A stretch of 64,000 bases of DNA from Balneolaceae bacterium UBA7797 (GCA_002480645.1 DLCN01000029.1:62001-126000); one strand, 5' to 3'; counted from the first letter of the stretch, positions 1 through 7,764 are shown. The notes: generated from the letters alone by a model not told the origin. A program made the numbers and translations.

Positions 1-510
1 GGTAAAAAATTAGGACCTAAGATGAAGATGGTGGCGGCAAAGGTAAATCAACTTTCTACCGAGGAGATAAGTACGTTTGAAGCAGACGGATTTATAGACC
101 TCACATTAGATGACGATACTACGGTACGGTTAGATGATAAAGAATTAGAGATCATAAGAACCGGGCTGGAAGGCTGGCAGGTGGAAACCGAACGTGGGTT
201 AAGCGTTGCTGTTGATACCGAGCTGTCGCCGGAATTAGTGCAGGAAGGTATTGCACGGGAGTTTGTGAATCGGGTTCAGAATATGAGAAAAGAAGCCGAT
301 TTTGATGTGGTGGACCGTATCTCGTTAGGAATGACGGGAAGCGAAGAATTAAAAGAAGCAGTTGTTTCGATGGGCGAATACATCAAACAGGAAACACTGG
401 CTGAAGACATTCAACTTACCGAACTGGAAGTTTCTGATTTTGTTAAAACCTGGGAAATTGGCGACAGTGACTGTACGATTTCCATCCGACGTAATATTAA
501 TACTCAATAA
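1..510 (+). CDS. ileS: Isoleucyl-tRNA synthetase, C-terminal part (5' end outside window)
   Basis: Charges tRNA-Ile with isoleucine in the cytoplasm. The reading frame is open to the left edge and begins with a GKKLGPKMK segment, followed by EFVNRVQNMRKEADF, both typical of the C-terminal part of long IleRS enzymes; only about the last 169 residues are visible. The catalytic core (HIGH and KMSKS motifs) lies upstream of the window. The next gene, a DksA-like regulator, starts 8 bp after the stop and lspA follows, an order commonly seen in Bacteroidota. The first ATG inside the window is not the true start. Identification is from family recognition and gene order. Confidence 0.93.
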   Translation, partial: GKKLGPKMKMVAAKVNQLSTEEISTFEADGFIDLTLDDDTTVRLDDKELEIIRTGLEGWQVETERGLSVAVDTELSPELVQEGIAREFVNRVQNMRKEADFDVVDRISLGMTGSEELKEAVVSMGEYIKQETLAEDIQLTELEVSDFVKTWEIGDSDCTISIRRNINTQ

Positions 511-518
511 TTAGAATC

Positions 519-923
519 ATGGCTGAAAAAGTTGATCAGGCAAACAACGAAAGAGTTTCCCCATACACCGATGAGGAATTGGAGTATTTTCGCGAGATCA
601 TCCTGAAAAAAAGAGATCAGGCTGATGAAGAGCTTCAGGCATTACAGCGCACTTTGCGTGAGAATATGGAGAATTCATCCGATGAATCGGCTTATTCCTT
701 CCACATGGCCGATGCCGGAACCGATGCTCAGGAACGCGAGAAAACATATATGTTGTTCAACCGCACACGGAAATTCATCAAATATCTGGATGATGCCTTG
801 AAAAGAATTGACAACAAAACGTACGGAGTGTGCAAGGTGACCGGCAAAAAGATCTCTAAAGGAAGGCTGGAAGCTGTACCTCATACCCAATTAAGTATCG
901 ACGCCAAACTAAAACGCAGATAA
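519..923 (+). CDS. TraR/DksA-family protein with degenerate zinc finger
   Basis: A 134-residue DksA/TraR-type protein. An N-terminal coiled-coil half (about residues 17-100) carries acidic residues near its tip (DAGTDAQERE), and a C-terminal zinc-finger-like segment follows (about 101-130, YGVCKVTGKKI...RLEAVPHTQL). DksA proteins bind RNA polymerase through the secondary channel and tune rRNA and stress promoters. Only one of the four zinc-ligand cysteines remains (C105); the other three positions appear as T108, S126 and A129. The fold may therefore be metal-free. The gene sits 8 bp after ileS and 7 bp before lspA, probably in one operon. The family call is firm; the role in transcription control is inferred from the family. 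Confidence 0.85.
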   Translation: MAEKVDQANNERVSPYTDEELEYFREIILKKRDQADEELQALQRTLRENMENSSDESAYSFHMADAGTDAQEREKTYMLFNRTRKFIKYLDDALKRIDNKTYGVCKVTGKKISKGRLEAVPHTQLSIDAKLKRR

Positions 924-930
924 TAACAGT

Positions 931-1773
931 TTGACCTCCAAAAAGCTCGCAGCATTATTTGCTCCGGCTGCTATTGTAGTCGCCATAGATCAATACACGA
1001 AATGGCTGGTACGCACCACGCCCGAATTACACCGTCTGGATATTATTGATGGATGGTTGCAATTCTATTATACCCAGAATTCCGGCATGGCAATGGGTAT
1101 TGATCTGTTATCTACCCCGGTGATCAGCACCATTTCAATTGTGGCTACTATCGGGATCCTGGCCTATTTATTGTTTACCCTGAAGAAAGCCAATTCCGGT
1201 TACCTGATCTTTATGGGGCTGGTACTCGGCGGAGCGATCGGGAATATCATCGACCGCCTCATTATGGGATATATTGAAGGTTACGGAGGTCTGCTCGACG
1301 GTCATGTAGTGGATTTTATCCATTTCAATCTGGTGTTGTGGGATAAGCCTGTATTCCCGTACATCTTTAATGTGGCCGATATTGCGATAACTGTTTCTAT
1401 TGTATCGCTGATCCTGTTCAGTAAAAAACTGATCCCGCATGATGATCATACCGACAGTGAAAGCAGAGAAAAAATGATATTATCCCGTAGCCATGGGGAT
1501 GAGATCGACACACCATCCAAAGAAGATCTTACAGCTGCTGTCAATGATATCGCAGATGAGAATGGTAGTTTTATTATTCTGGGCACCGATTATGCGTACA
1601 TGCAGGTTGCCGGAAATGACCCGGCATCCCTTACCCTTGAATATCGGGAAGAAGGTACTCAGTATCAGTGTAGTCCGGTTACTGCCGATCAGGCGAAATC
1701 CGCCTTACTTCAATACCTGAATGGGGATGAGAGCTACAAAACGAAGCTGAACTGGTCGGAAGTAACCCTTTGA
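931..1773 (+). CDS. lspA: Lipoprotein signal peptidase II with extra C-terminal domain
   Basis: Removes signal peptides from diacylglyceryl-prolipoproteins in the inner membrane. Four hydrophobic segments lie within about residues 5-165. The conserved blocks GGAIGNIIDR (100-109), VVDFI with D128, and FNVAD with D150 are present; D128 and D150 correspond to the catalytic aspartate pair of the family. The start is TTG at 931, 7 bp after the previous stop. At 280 residues it is about 100 longer than usual: residues about 168-280 form a hydrophilic tail with no recognised domain. The window encodes many lipoproteins that would be its substrates. The enzyme call is strong; the tail's role is unknown. 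Confidence 0.93.
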   Translation: MTSKKLAALFAPAAIVVAIDQYTKWLVRTTPELHRLDIIDGWLQFYYTQNSGMAMGIDLLSTPVISTISIVATIGILAYLLFTLKKANSGYLIFMGLVLGGAIGNIIDRLIMGYIEGYGGLLDGHVVDFIHFNLVLWDKPVFPYIFNVADIAITVSIVSLILFSKKLIPHDDHTDSESREKMILSRSHGDEIDTPSKEDLTAAVNDIADENGSFIILGTDYAYMQVAGNDPASLTLEYREEGTQYQCSPVTADQAKSALLQYLNGDESYKTKLNWSEVTL

Positions 1774-1787
1774 TCTCTGATCTCACC

Positions 1788-2115
1788 GATCCGGTCTCCA
1801 ACTCAATCTTTACAAAGTTCATTGCGAGGGTAGTGTGAGCAATGCGAACACTACCCGTGGCAATCTCGTTATCTGCGAAGCCTAGACCCCTCCCGATCTC
1901 CCCTTCGCAAGAGGAGGAACTCATTAATTACATGTATTCCCCTTAGAAAGTACTCCTGATCCGTCGGCTGATGGAGGAGGATCTGCGGAGTGATGTGACA
2001 GCAAGGGCAGAACAATGGTTGATGACTATTGTACAACTTCGAAACCCAACTCAAAACTCAACACTACGAAGTCCCCAATTCTTAATTCATAATTTTGAAT
2101 TCTTAATTCAGCGAA
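1788..2115. repeat. Mosaic intergenic repeat, copy 1
   Basis: A block of about 320 bp that recurs at 4749-5065 in the same orientation with scattered substitutions. Internal order: a hairpin (1821-1864), a 'cccctcccgatctccccttc' stretch, an AT-rich link with ATTAATTACATG, then a stretch (about 1950-2050) that is open in one plus frame and reads like an amphipathic helix (RRLMEEDLRSDVTARAEQW), ending in short 'aattcttaattc' repeats. A TAG stop interrupts that frame upstream, so it is at best a gene remnant. Both copies lie just 3' of a plus-strand gene. It appears non-coding or decayed. Confidence 0.8.
1821..1864. repeat. Hairpin within mosaic repeat copy 1
   Basis: Arms GGGTAGTGT (1828-1836) and ACACTACCC (1848-1856) pair perfectly. 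An outer helix ATTGC (1821-1825) pairs with GCAAT (1860-1864). In the second copy (4782-4826) both arms have changed in step (GGGTTG with CAACCC), so the pairing is kept. This points to a selected structure such as a REP-like target. Confidence 0.75.
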
Positions 2116-2587
2116 GCGGTGAGTGAAGCGAAATCAACCCGTGGTAATCTCGGGGTATGTATCCATGTCTAAGAATGTTATGTCCTTTTGGACCGCCAAA
2201 AGAACGAAAAGCTTTCGGCGGGATTTGCTCCGGGGCCTTTCCTCCGTCGAATTCTACCTAAAACCGAACGCTCCACGAGGGAGCAGGTATTAGGGTCCGA
2301 ATTCTAGGATGGAGGAATCGCTATTCCTTCACAAATACAAAACCGGTTTTTAGGTTGGGGTGCAGTACAAAAATAATCACCAATCGGATTGTTCGTATTC
2401 TTTTCCTAATGACTGTATGTATACACCACAAAATTAATTACTATCAATGATATAAACGGATCTGTTGGTGTACGGATTCGTCATTTTCCATAAGATTCGG
2501 GTCGTAAAATTTAACCCCCGGCTCACTATTTGAACGCCGTGTTGTTTCAGCCCTTTCTTAATAATTCAGTTGTTCACACGTTAAAGT
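2116..2587. other. Intergenic stretch with an extended imperfect inverted repeat
   Basis: No credible gene. It contains a second degenerate hairpin-repeat fragment (about 2112-2155), then a nested imperfect inverted repeat at 2239-2317. That repeat has TTCCTCC (2239-2245) opposite GGAGGAA (2311-2317), GAATTC on both arms (2249-2254 and 2299-2304), and CTCC/GGAG at the centre (2271-2274 and 2280-2283). It could fold as RNA or be a decayed non-autonomous element. Around 2480-2587 the sequence becomes AT-rich and leads into the toxin-antitoxin promoter. Confidence 0.5.
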
Positions 2588-2606
2588 TGTATTACATTGT
2601 AATACA
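2588..2606. promoter_or_regulatory. Perfect inverted repeat, probable operator of the toxin-antitoxin pair
   Basis: TGTATTACA (2588-2596), one central T, then TGTAATACA (2598-2606). It ends 16 bp before the antitoxin ATG. Ribbon-helix-helix antitoxins normally bind such short palindromes over their own promoter, so autoregulation is the natural reading. Confidence 0.75.
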
Positions 2607-2622
2607 TTTAATTTTTATTCTA

Positions 2623-2841
2623 ATGGATACAACATTATCAATTCGTATTGACAAAGATTTAGAATCATTGCTCAATGAAGCAGCAAAAAGAACAGGTCGC
2701 CCTAAAAGTGAATTAGTGCGAGAAGCGTTACGCCGACAACTATCTATTGAATCTTTTCAGCAAATTCGAAAGCGGATTTTACCGTTTGCGGAATCACAGG
2801 GATTGTTAACAGATGAAGATGTTTGGCGTGAAATTTCATGA
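2623..2841 (+). CDS. Ribbon-helix-helix antitoxin
   Basis: A 72-residue protein. The N-terminal strand TLSIRID is followed by two helices (DLESLLNEAAKRTG and PKSELVREALRRQL), the classic CopG/ribbon-helix-helix DNA-binding fold, and a C-terminal part (about residues 45-72) probably wraps the toxin. The ATG at 2623 is chosen because the domain begins there and a palindromic operator lies immediately upstream; an in-frame start at 2530 would run through the operator and add a non-conserved, promoter-like AT-rich peptide. The stop overlaps the toxin start by 4 bp (ATGA), indicating translational coupling. It is expected to neutralise the PIN toxin and repress the operon. Confidence 0.88.
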   Translation: MDTTLSIRIDKDLESLLNEAAKRTGRPKSELVREALRRQLSIESFQQIRKRILPFAESQGLLTDEDVWREIS

Positions 2842-3239
2842 AGGTTTTTGCAGATACCAATTTCTTAGTTAGTGCTTTTGCAACCCGAGGCTTAAGTGCC
2901 GATGTTTTTCAAGTGATTCTTGCCGAACATGAAATAATGACTGGTGAGTTTGTTTTAGACGAATTATATCGCACGTTAACTTCTAAATTAAAAGTGTCTG
3001 CAAAAATCGCACGGGAAGCAGAAGAACTACTTCGTCAATATTATGTTGAACCTGTCCCCGACCAACCATCAGAAATACAAGTTCGTGACGAAGATGATCG
3101 ATGGGTACTAGAATCAGCTTTAAGAGCTGGTGCTGAGATTCTAATTACCGAGGATAAAGATCTTCTTGAAATTTCAGATAAGGTAACAGAATTAAAAATT
3201 GTAACTCCCAGAATGTTTTGGGAATTAATACAAAACTAG
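2838..3239 (+). CDS. PIN-domain toxin (putative ribonuclease)
   Basis: A 133-residue PIN-domain protein of the 'putative toxin-antitoxin system toxin component' type (TIGR00305/COG1569-like). Acidic metal-binding residues of the PIN fold are visible: D6 in FADTNFLVSA, E42 in LDELYRT, D87 in DEDDRWVL, and D106/D108 in ITEDKDLL. PIN toxins cut RNA in the cytoplasm when the antitoxin is lost. All key residues are intact, so the module is probably functional. It overlaps the antitoxin gene by 4 bp. The substrate RNA cannot be told from sequence. Confidence 0.87.
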   Translation: MKVFADTNFLVSAFATRGLSADVFQVILAEHEIMTGEFVLDELYRTLTSKLKVSAKIAREAEELLRQYYVEPVPDQPSEIQVRDEDDRWVLESALRAGAEILITEDKDLLEISDKVTELKIVTPRMFWELIQN

Positions 3240-3357
3240 ATCGGGTATAATAAGCGTTTCTCCGAAGGAGTCTGTGGCAAGCGGATCCGTCGGAGGACCG
3301 AGACGGTTCTTTCCACGCGTTTCGGGTCGTTATATAAAATTAAATAGCAGGAATAGT

Positions 3358-3723
3358 ATGTCAGATTGTATAGTAAGATTTTTTGAAACCTGGGAAATCG
3401 AGGATGATGCTGAGCGTATTGCCATGATCAAAAAAACGGTAACAGATATGGTGATCTATGACGATCCCCGCACTACTGAAACTATACATGGTCCTGCGTC
3501 TTTGAATAAGTATGTAGGTATGTTTAGCAAAAATGCGCCCGGATGGTCAGCCGGGGTTGTTAAATGTGATACGATTGCGGGCTTCACCCGGGTAACTGTC
3601 GCATTTGGCGGTATCGGACCGGATGGCAACGAGATGGTTCAGCTTGGGCAGTATTTTGTTGAGAAGAAGGATGATAAAATCTCTCGCATGATTGGATTCG
3701 TAGGTACGGGTGAACCAGGTTAA
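3358..3723 (+). CDS. SnoaL/NTF2-like small protein
   Basis: A 121-residue protein with the look of an NTF2-like (SnoaL-type) cone fold: an N-terminal helix (VRFFETWEIEDDAERIAMIKK), a conserved-looking DMVIYDDPRTTETIHGPASL block, then strands ending in GQYFVEKKDDKISRMIGF. Such proteins bind small hydrophobic ligands or act as isomerases or dehydratases; the activity here is unknown. The ATG at 3358 is chosen because the in-frame extension back to 3274 runs through a GC-rich palindromic spacer and gives a low-complexity peptide. It stands alone between the toxin gene and a membrane protein gene. Confidence 0.65.
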   Translation: MSDCIVRFFETWEIEDDAERIAMIKKTVTDMVIYDDPRTTETIHGPASLNKYVGMFSKNAPGWSAGVVKCDTIAGFTRVTVAFGGIGPDGNEMVQLGQYFVEKKDDKISRMIGFVGTGEPG

Positions 3724-3749
3724 TTGTATTCAGCCAGTAAGAATTTCGA

Positions 3750-4301
3750 TTGAGTAACCTTGTCAAAATAATAGCAACCCTGTTCGTAGTTGCAGCGATA
3801 GTAGTAGGTGTTGCATTATGGCAAGGCCTCACTATCTTCGTGTTTGCCTGGATATTGAATTTTATGCTGATGACGGGCACCTTATTCGTAACGGAGACCT
3901 TACAACCCGAACTTTCCTCCTCATATTTTTTACCAAAGTCATGGGAAAAAGAAGGGAGGATCTATACATGGTTGGGTGTTCAAGAATTCAGAAAACTATT
4001 GGTATGGTCAGGGTGGGAGAAACTGAATAAAGCAGCTAATCCGGTGAATACAAGATCTGAAACACTTAAAAAGCTTGAATACGGAACGCGTAAATCAGAA
4101 ATTGGACACCTGATTATATTTTTTACTGTGCTTGTTGTTACACTGTTTGTAGTGGTGAAGGAAAATATTGCTGAGGCCGATTGGCTGATCTTTTTAAACA
4201 TAATACTTAATGTATACCCGATGCTGGTTCAGCGATTTAACAGGCCGAGATATCTGAAACTGATCAATAGTAGAGGTACTGACCGGATCGGAAAATTATG
4301 A
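3750..4301 (+). CDS. Four-TM membrane protein resembling CrtO-type glycosyl-carotenoid acyltransferases
   Basis: 183 residues with hydrophobic segments at about 4-24, 26-48, 117-137 and 144-160. The last segment is followed by NVYPMLVQRFNRPRYLKL, which resembles the 'QRxNRxR' hallmark of the small CrtO family (glycosyl-4,4'-diaponeurosporenoate acyltransferase), as does a central LPKSWEKEGRIYTWLGVQEFRKLL block. In staphylococci CrtO acylates the sugar of staphyloxanthin; homologues in other phyla are uncharacterised. The start is TTG at 3750. No carotenoid genes are seen nearby, so the function is not assigned. It could equally be an uncharacterised membrane protein of the same superfamily. 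Confidence 0.5.
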   Translation: MSNLVKIIATLFVVAAIVVGVALWQGLTIFVFAWILNFMLMTGTLFVTETLQPELSSSYFLPKSWEKEGRIYTWLGVQEFRKLLVWSGWEKLNKAANPVNTRSETLKKLEYGTRKSEIGHLIIFFTVLVVTLFVVVKENIAEADWLIFLNIILNVYPMLVQRFNRPRYLKLINSRGTDRIGKL

Positions 4302-4305
4302 TCAC

Positions 4306-4339
4306 TTGTTTATAATTTATCAGCGCTCTGGTATCTTAG
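4306..4339 (+). promoter_or_regulatory. Possible Bacteroidota-type promoter
   Basis: TTG at 4306-4308, a 23 bp spacer, then TATCTTAG at 4332-4339, close to the TTG/TAnnTTTG pattern. It lies 20 bp before the lipoprotein ATG at 4359. One position departs from the -7 consensus. Confidence 0.35.
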
Positions 4340-4358
4340 ATATTCAAATAAGTTATAT

Positions 4359-4706
4359 ATGAGAATCTCAACATTTATAGCAATCACTATTGCCGCATTG
4401 ACCTTTAGTGGATGTCTGTTCAATAAGTTTGAAGGCAAAGTTACCGGAGAAGCTTTTCCACCGGATCTATACCTGTATAATGAAACCAATCGTACGATCT
4501 ACTATATCGCTATCGAACAGAATGAACTTGCGTTGATCGACCTTGCTTTGGGGGACCATTCTGACTGGCCAAAGATCCCGGCCGGAAAAAAAGCAGAGAT
4601 TCCATTTTCGGAGATCGCATTTTATGATGAAGGTGATACCAATGTCTGGGTGTACTGGACAACGGATGATGATGATACCGGTTCGTTTACGGTCAGTCTG
4701 GAGTGA
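4359..4706 (+). CDS. Small lipoprotein of unknown function
   Basis: A 115-residue protein with an N-terminal signal peptide ending in a lipobox (LTFSGC, Cys at about residue 19), so it should be lipidated and exported. The mature part is acidic and probably beta-rich (LYLYNETNRTIYYIAIEQ, NVWVYWTTDDDD). No family is recognised. It is followed within about 40 bp by the second copy of the mosaic repeat, with the same relation as lspA to the first copy. It belongs to the small accessory patch between the two repeats. Confidence 0.7.
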   Translation: MRISTFIAITIAALTFSGCLFNKFEGKVTGEAFPPDLYLYNETNRTIYYIAIEQNELALIDLALGDHSDWPKIPAGKKAEIPFSEIAFYDEGDTNVWVYWTTDDDDTGSFTVSLE

Positions 4707-4748
4707 TTCCGAAATACGAAAGACCGATGTGCGACAGACCGATTGATC

Positions 4749-5065
4749 GATCTGGTCTCAAACTCAATTTTTACAACGGTCATTGCGAGGGTTGATGTGA
4801 GCGATGCGAATACAACCCGTGGCAATCTCGTTATCTGCAAAATCTCGACCCCTCCCGACCTCCCCTTCGCAAGTGGAGGAACTCATTAATTACATGTATT
4901 CCCCTTAGAAAGTACTCCTGATGCGTCGGCTGATGGAGAAGGATCTGAGGAGTGATGTGACAGCAAGAGCAGAACAATGGTTGATGACTATTGTACAACT
5001 TCGTAATCCAACTCAAAACTCAAAACTGCCAAACCTCCAATTCTTAATTCCGCGAAGCGAATTCG
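4749..5065. repeat. Mosaic intergenic repeat, copy 2
   Basis: Second copy of the block at 1788-2115, in direct orientation about 2.9 kb away, with the same internal order: hairpin 4782-4826, pyrimidine-rich stretch, helix-coding-like remnant at about 4909-5010, and AT-rich tail. In the helix-like plus frame, four of the six differences I compared are synonymous, suggesting it derives from a once-coding sequence. Together the two direct copies bracket the toxin-antitoxin patch. Confidence 0.8.
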
Positions 5066-5139
5066 AAGCTAAATAAATTATCTCAGTAGCTGATTTCGGG
5101 ATTTCCTACATTAACGCTGTTAACTTACATGGTTAGGGA

Positions 5140-6783
5140 TTGAAACCGGGTAAAAATATGGTCAGGAATCAGAATTCTCCGCAACTTCATACACTATATA
5201 CCGATGCCTTTCATCAGCATTGGCAACTTCCATTATTTACGGATTATTCGGGCGCGACATTAACCTTCGGAGAGACGGCTGTTCGCATACAATCTCTCAA
5301 GAAAATGATGCTGAACGCGGGAGTGGCACCGGGGGATAAAGTGGCTATTTATGCTCGTAATTCTACCAATTGGGCGATCTCCTTTTTCTCGGTAATGGCC
5401 TTGGGGGGAGTAATTGTTCCCGTATTACCGGATTTTGCTCCTGATAATGTGATGAATATCCTGAAGCATTCAGAATCGAAGATGTTGTTCGCAGAGCCGG
5501 GTCTTCTTTCCAAACTGGATAACTCTGTAGAAGAAGAACTGGAATTGATCGTGTCCACGGATGACTTTTCAGTGATCAAAGGAGAAGTTGAGCCAGTTTC
5601 ATTTGAGAATTCAGATATGGAGAAAGAGGCCTTCTTTTTCGAGGAACGTGAAGAAAATGAATTGCTGATCCTTTCATATACTTCAGGATCGATGGGATTC
5701 TCGAAAGGGGTGATGTTGCCGGTGCGCAGTATCGAGTCAAACATCATTTATGCCCGGGAGCATATGCCGCTTAAAGCAGGGGACCGGATCGTATCATTCC
5801 TGCCGATGGCACACATGTTTGGCTTGGCTTTCGAAACACTGTTTCCGGTCACACTTGGATGTCATATTACCTATCTCACCAAAGTTCCGACGCCACAGAT
5901 CTTGTTAAAAGCGTTGGGAGAAGTGAAGCCTCATCTCATCCTGCTGGTTCCGCTCATCATCGAAAAGATCTACAAGAAACGGATCGTGCCTTCACTTAAG
6001 AAACCGGCGGTTAAGGCGTTACTGACAGTGCCGGGAATCCGATCGCTGATCTACAAAAAAACCAGAAAAACCCTGATAGAAAGCTTTGGTGGAAATTTTC
6101 ATGAAGTGGTAGTGGGTGGGGCAGCATTGAGTCCCGAAGTGGAAGCGTTCTTCAGAAAGATAGATTTCCCGTTCACCGTTGGGTACGGCATGACCGAGTG
6201 TGGTCCGTTGATCAGTTACGAAGCGGCAACATCCACCAAAAAAGGATCTTCGGGAAGATTGGTTGACAGGATGGAAGTTCGTATCGACAGTAGTAATCCG
6301 TATAAGAGATCGGGTGAGATTCAGGTTCGGGGCCGTAACGTGATGCTGGGCTACTTCAAAAATGAGCAGGCCAATGAACTCACATTCACTAAAGACGGAT
6401 GGCTGAAGACCGGCGACCTGGGTGTGATCGATAAGGAGAATTTTATTTTTATAAAAGGCCGGGAAAAGAACATGTTACTTGGTCCCAGTGGTCAGAATAT
6501 TTATCCGGAGGAGCTGGAATCACGCCTTTCAAATTTCCCGTTTATTCAGGAATGTGTGATCGTTCAGCGCGAGAACCGGTTGGTGGGCTTGGTTTATCCC
6601 GATGCAGAGGTGATGAAGGAACATGGTTCCACATCAGAGGACCTGAAGGTAGAGCTGGAAGAAAACCGGAAAGCATTTAATCAGGCAGTGGCTTCCTACG
6701 AACAGCTGGCGGCCATAGAGGTGGTAGATCAGGAGTTCGAGAAAACACCGAAGAAAAACATTAAACGGTTTTTGTATAGTTGA
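5140..6783 (+). CDS. AMP-binding acyl-CoA synthetase (long-chain fatty acid-CoA ligase type)
   Basis: 547 residues. Activates a carboxylic acid with ATP and joins it to CoA. Adenylate-forming motifs appear in order: LSYTSGSMGFSKG (P-loop, about residue 178), YGMTECGP (about 349), GEIQVRGRNVMLGYF, DGWLKTGDLG (about 419), and the hinge/lysine region IKGREKNMLLGPSGQNIYPEELE. The C-terminal AKNIKRF-like lysine region (KTPKKNIKRFL) is present. Start is TTG at 5140, or ATG at 5158 in the same frame. Length and motifs fit long-chain acyl-CoA synthetases. Together with fadI/fadJ 7 kb away it suggests fatty acid use, but chain length is not determined. Confidence 0.85.
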   Translation: MKPGKNMVRNQNSPQLHTLYTDAFHQHWQLPLFTDYSGATLTFGETAVRIQSLKKMMLNAGVAPGDKVAIYARNSTNWAISFFSVMALGGVIVPVLPDFAPDNVMNILKHSESKMLFAEPGLLSKLDNSVEEELELIVSTDDFSVIKGEVEPVSFENSDMEKEAFFFEEREENELLILSYTSGSMGFSKGVMLPVRSIESNIIYAREHMPLKAGDRIVSFLPMAHMFGLAFETLFPVTLGCHITYLTKVPTPQILLKALGEVKPHLILLVPLIIEKIYKKRIVPSLKKPAVKALLTVPGIRSLIYKKTRKTLIESFGGNFHEVVVGGAALSPEVEAFFRKIDFPFTVGYGMTECGPLISYEAATSTKKGSSGRLVDRMEVRIDSSNPYKRSGEIQVRGRNVMLGYFKNEQANELTFTKDGWLKTGDLGVIDKENFIFIKGREKNMLLGPSGQNIYPEELESRLSNFPFIQECVIVQRENRLVGLVYPDAEVMKEHGSTSEDLKVELEENRKAFNQAVASYEQLAAIEVVDQEFEKTPKKNIKRFLYS

Positions 6784-6910
6784 ATTCTGAACCGTTGTAT
6801 TTTTGAAAACCGAAAGGTGTATGTATAGAAATGAAGAGGAGGCTTTTGCTAAGTTATAATCCTCTAGCCAATCAAAACAAAAGAAGAGCCCTCTCGTAGC
6901 GGGGTTTATT

Positions 6911-7627
6911 ATGAAAATCATTCTGATCACGTTCTCATTTTTGTTTGCTACACAAGCTTTAGAGGCTCAATCTGATTGCGTGATATTGCTACACGGGTTA
7001 GCGCGGTCAGACCGGTCGTTCGCAAAAATGGAAGAGGTGTTAAGCGACAGCGGGTTTACTGTGATCAATGAATCTTATCCATCCACAGAATACCGGATAG
7101 AAAAACTGGCGATGGAGACAGTAGGGAAGGCCATAATTCAATGTCCGGGGACTTCAGTCGTTCATTTTGTTACGCATTCGTTGGGAGGGATTCTGGTGCG
7201 TCAGTATCTGGATTCAACGAAGGTAGAGGATCTGGGTCGGGTAGTGATGCTGGGACCTCCGAATCATGGAAGCGAAATAACCGATGAATTGAAAGAACTG
7301 TGGCTCTATGAAGCGTTGAATGGCCCGGCCGGTATGCAATTGGGTACCGATTCGTTGAGCATTCCGAATCAATTGGGGCCGGCAGAATTTGAACTGGGGA
7401 TCATTGCGGGTAACAAGACCTTTAATCCGATTCTTTCAACTATGTTACCCGATCCCGATGATGGCAAAGTTTCGGTGGAAAGTACGAGGCTGGAGGGAAT
7501 GACCGATCATCTGGTGATGCCGGTTACTCACACATTTATGATGAGGGATGATGATGTGATCGCTCAGGTGATCTTCTTTCTGAGGAACGGAAGCTTCAAC
7601 AGAGAAAATATGACCAACGACGATTGA
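6911..7627 (+). CDS. Secreted alpha/beta-hydrolase, lipase-like
   Basis: 238 residues with a signal peptide (about 1-20, ending in LEAQ). The mature part has the hydrolase fold: oxyanion-hole segment ILLHGLARS (H28-G29), nucleophile elbow THSLGG with S90, and likely triad partners D184 (in DPDDGKVSVES) and H207 (in MPVTHTFMM). This resembles lipases/acylhydrolases of the triacylglycerol lipase and PGAP1-like type. It probably acts in the periplasm or outside the cell, releasing fatty acids that the acyl-CoA synthetase 127 bp upstream could activate. Substrate is inferred only. Confidence 0.8.
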   Translation: MKIILITFSFLFATQALEAQSDCVILLHGLARSDRSFAKMEEVLSDSGFTVINESYPSTEYRIEKLAMETVGKAIIQCPGTSVVHFVTHSLGGILVRQYLDSTKVEDLGRVVMLGPPNHGSEITDELKELWLYEALNGPAGMQLGTDSLSIPNQLGPAEFELGIIAGNKTFNPILSTMLPDPDDGKVSVESTRLEGMTDHLVMPVTHTFMMRDDDVIAQVIFFLRNGSFNRENMTNDD

Positions 7628-7764
7628 GGGAGTTAACTACAGATAACATTAGAAAAGTTATCCATATAAGATTCAAGTTAATTAATCATAGTCAGCGCCG
7701 ATAATCTGGTTAAGAGTTTGTCAGAATATGTGACTGCTACGATGTGGATTAAATCAGGTTAAGA

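Noticed and set aside
3274..3357. N-terminal extension of the NTF2-like gene from a GTG at 3274
   Set aside because: Runs through a GC-rich palindromic spacer and gives a non-conserved peptide; the ATG at 3358 starts the domain.
1869..5016. Matching 61-residue minus-strand frames in both mosaic repeats (1869-2054 and 4831-5016)
   Set aside because: The two peptides differ at about eight positions with no sign of purifying selection in that frame; the plus frame explains the substitutions better.
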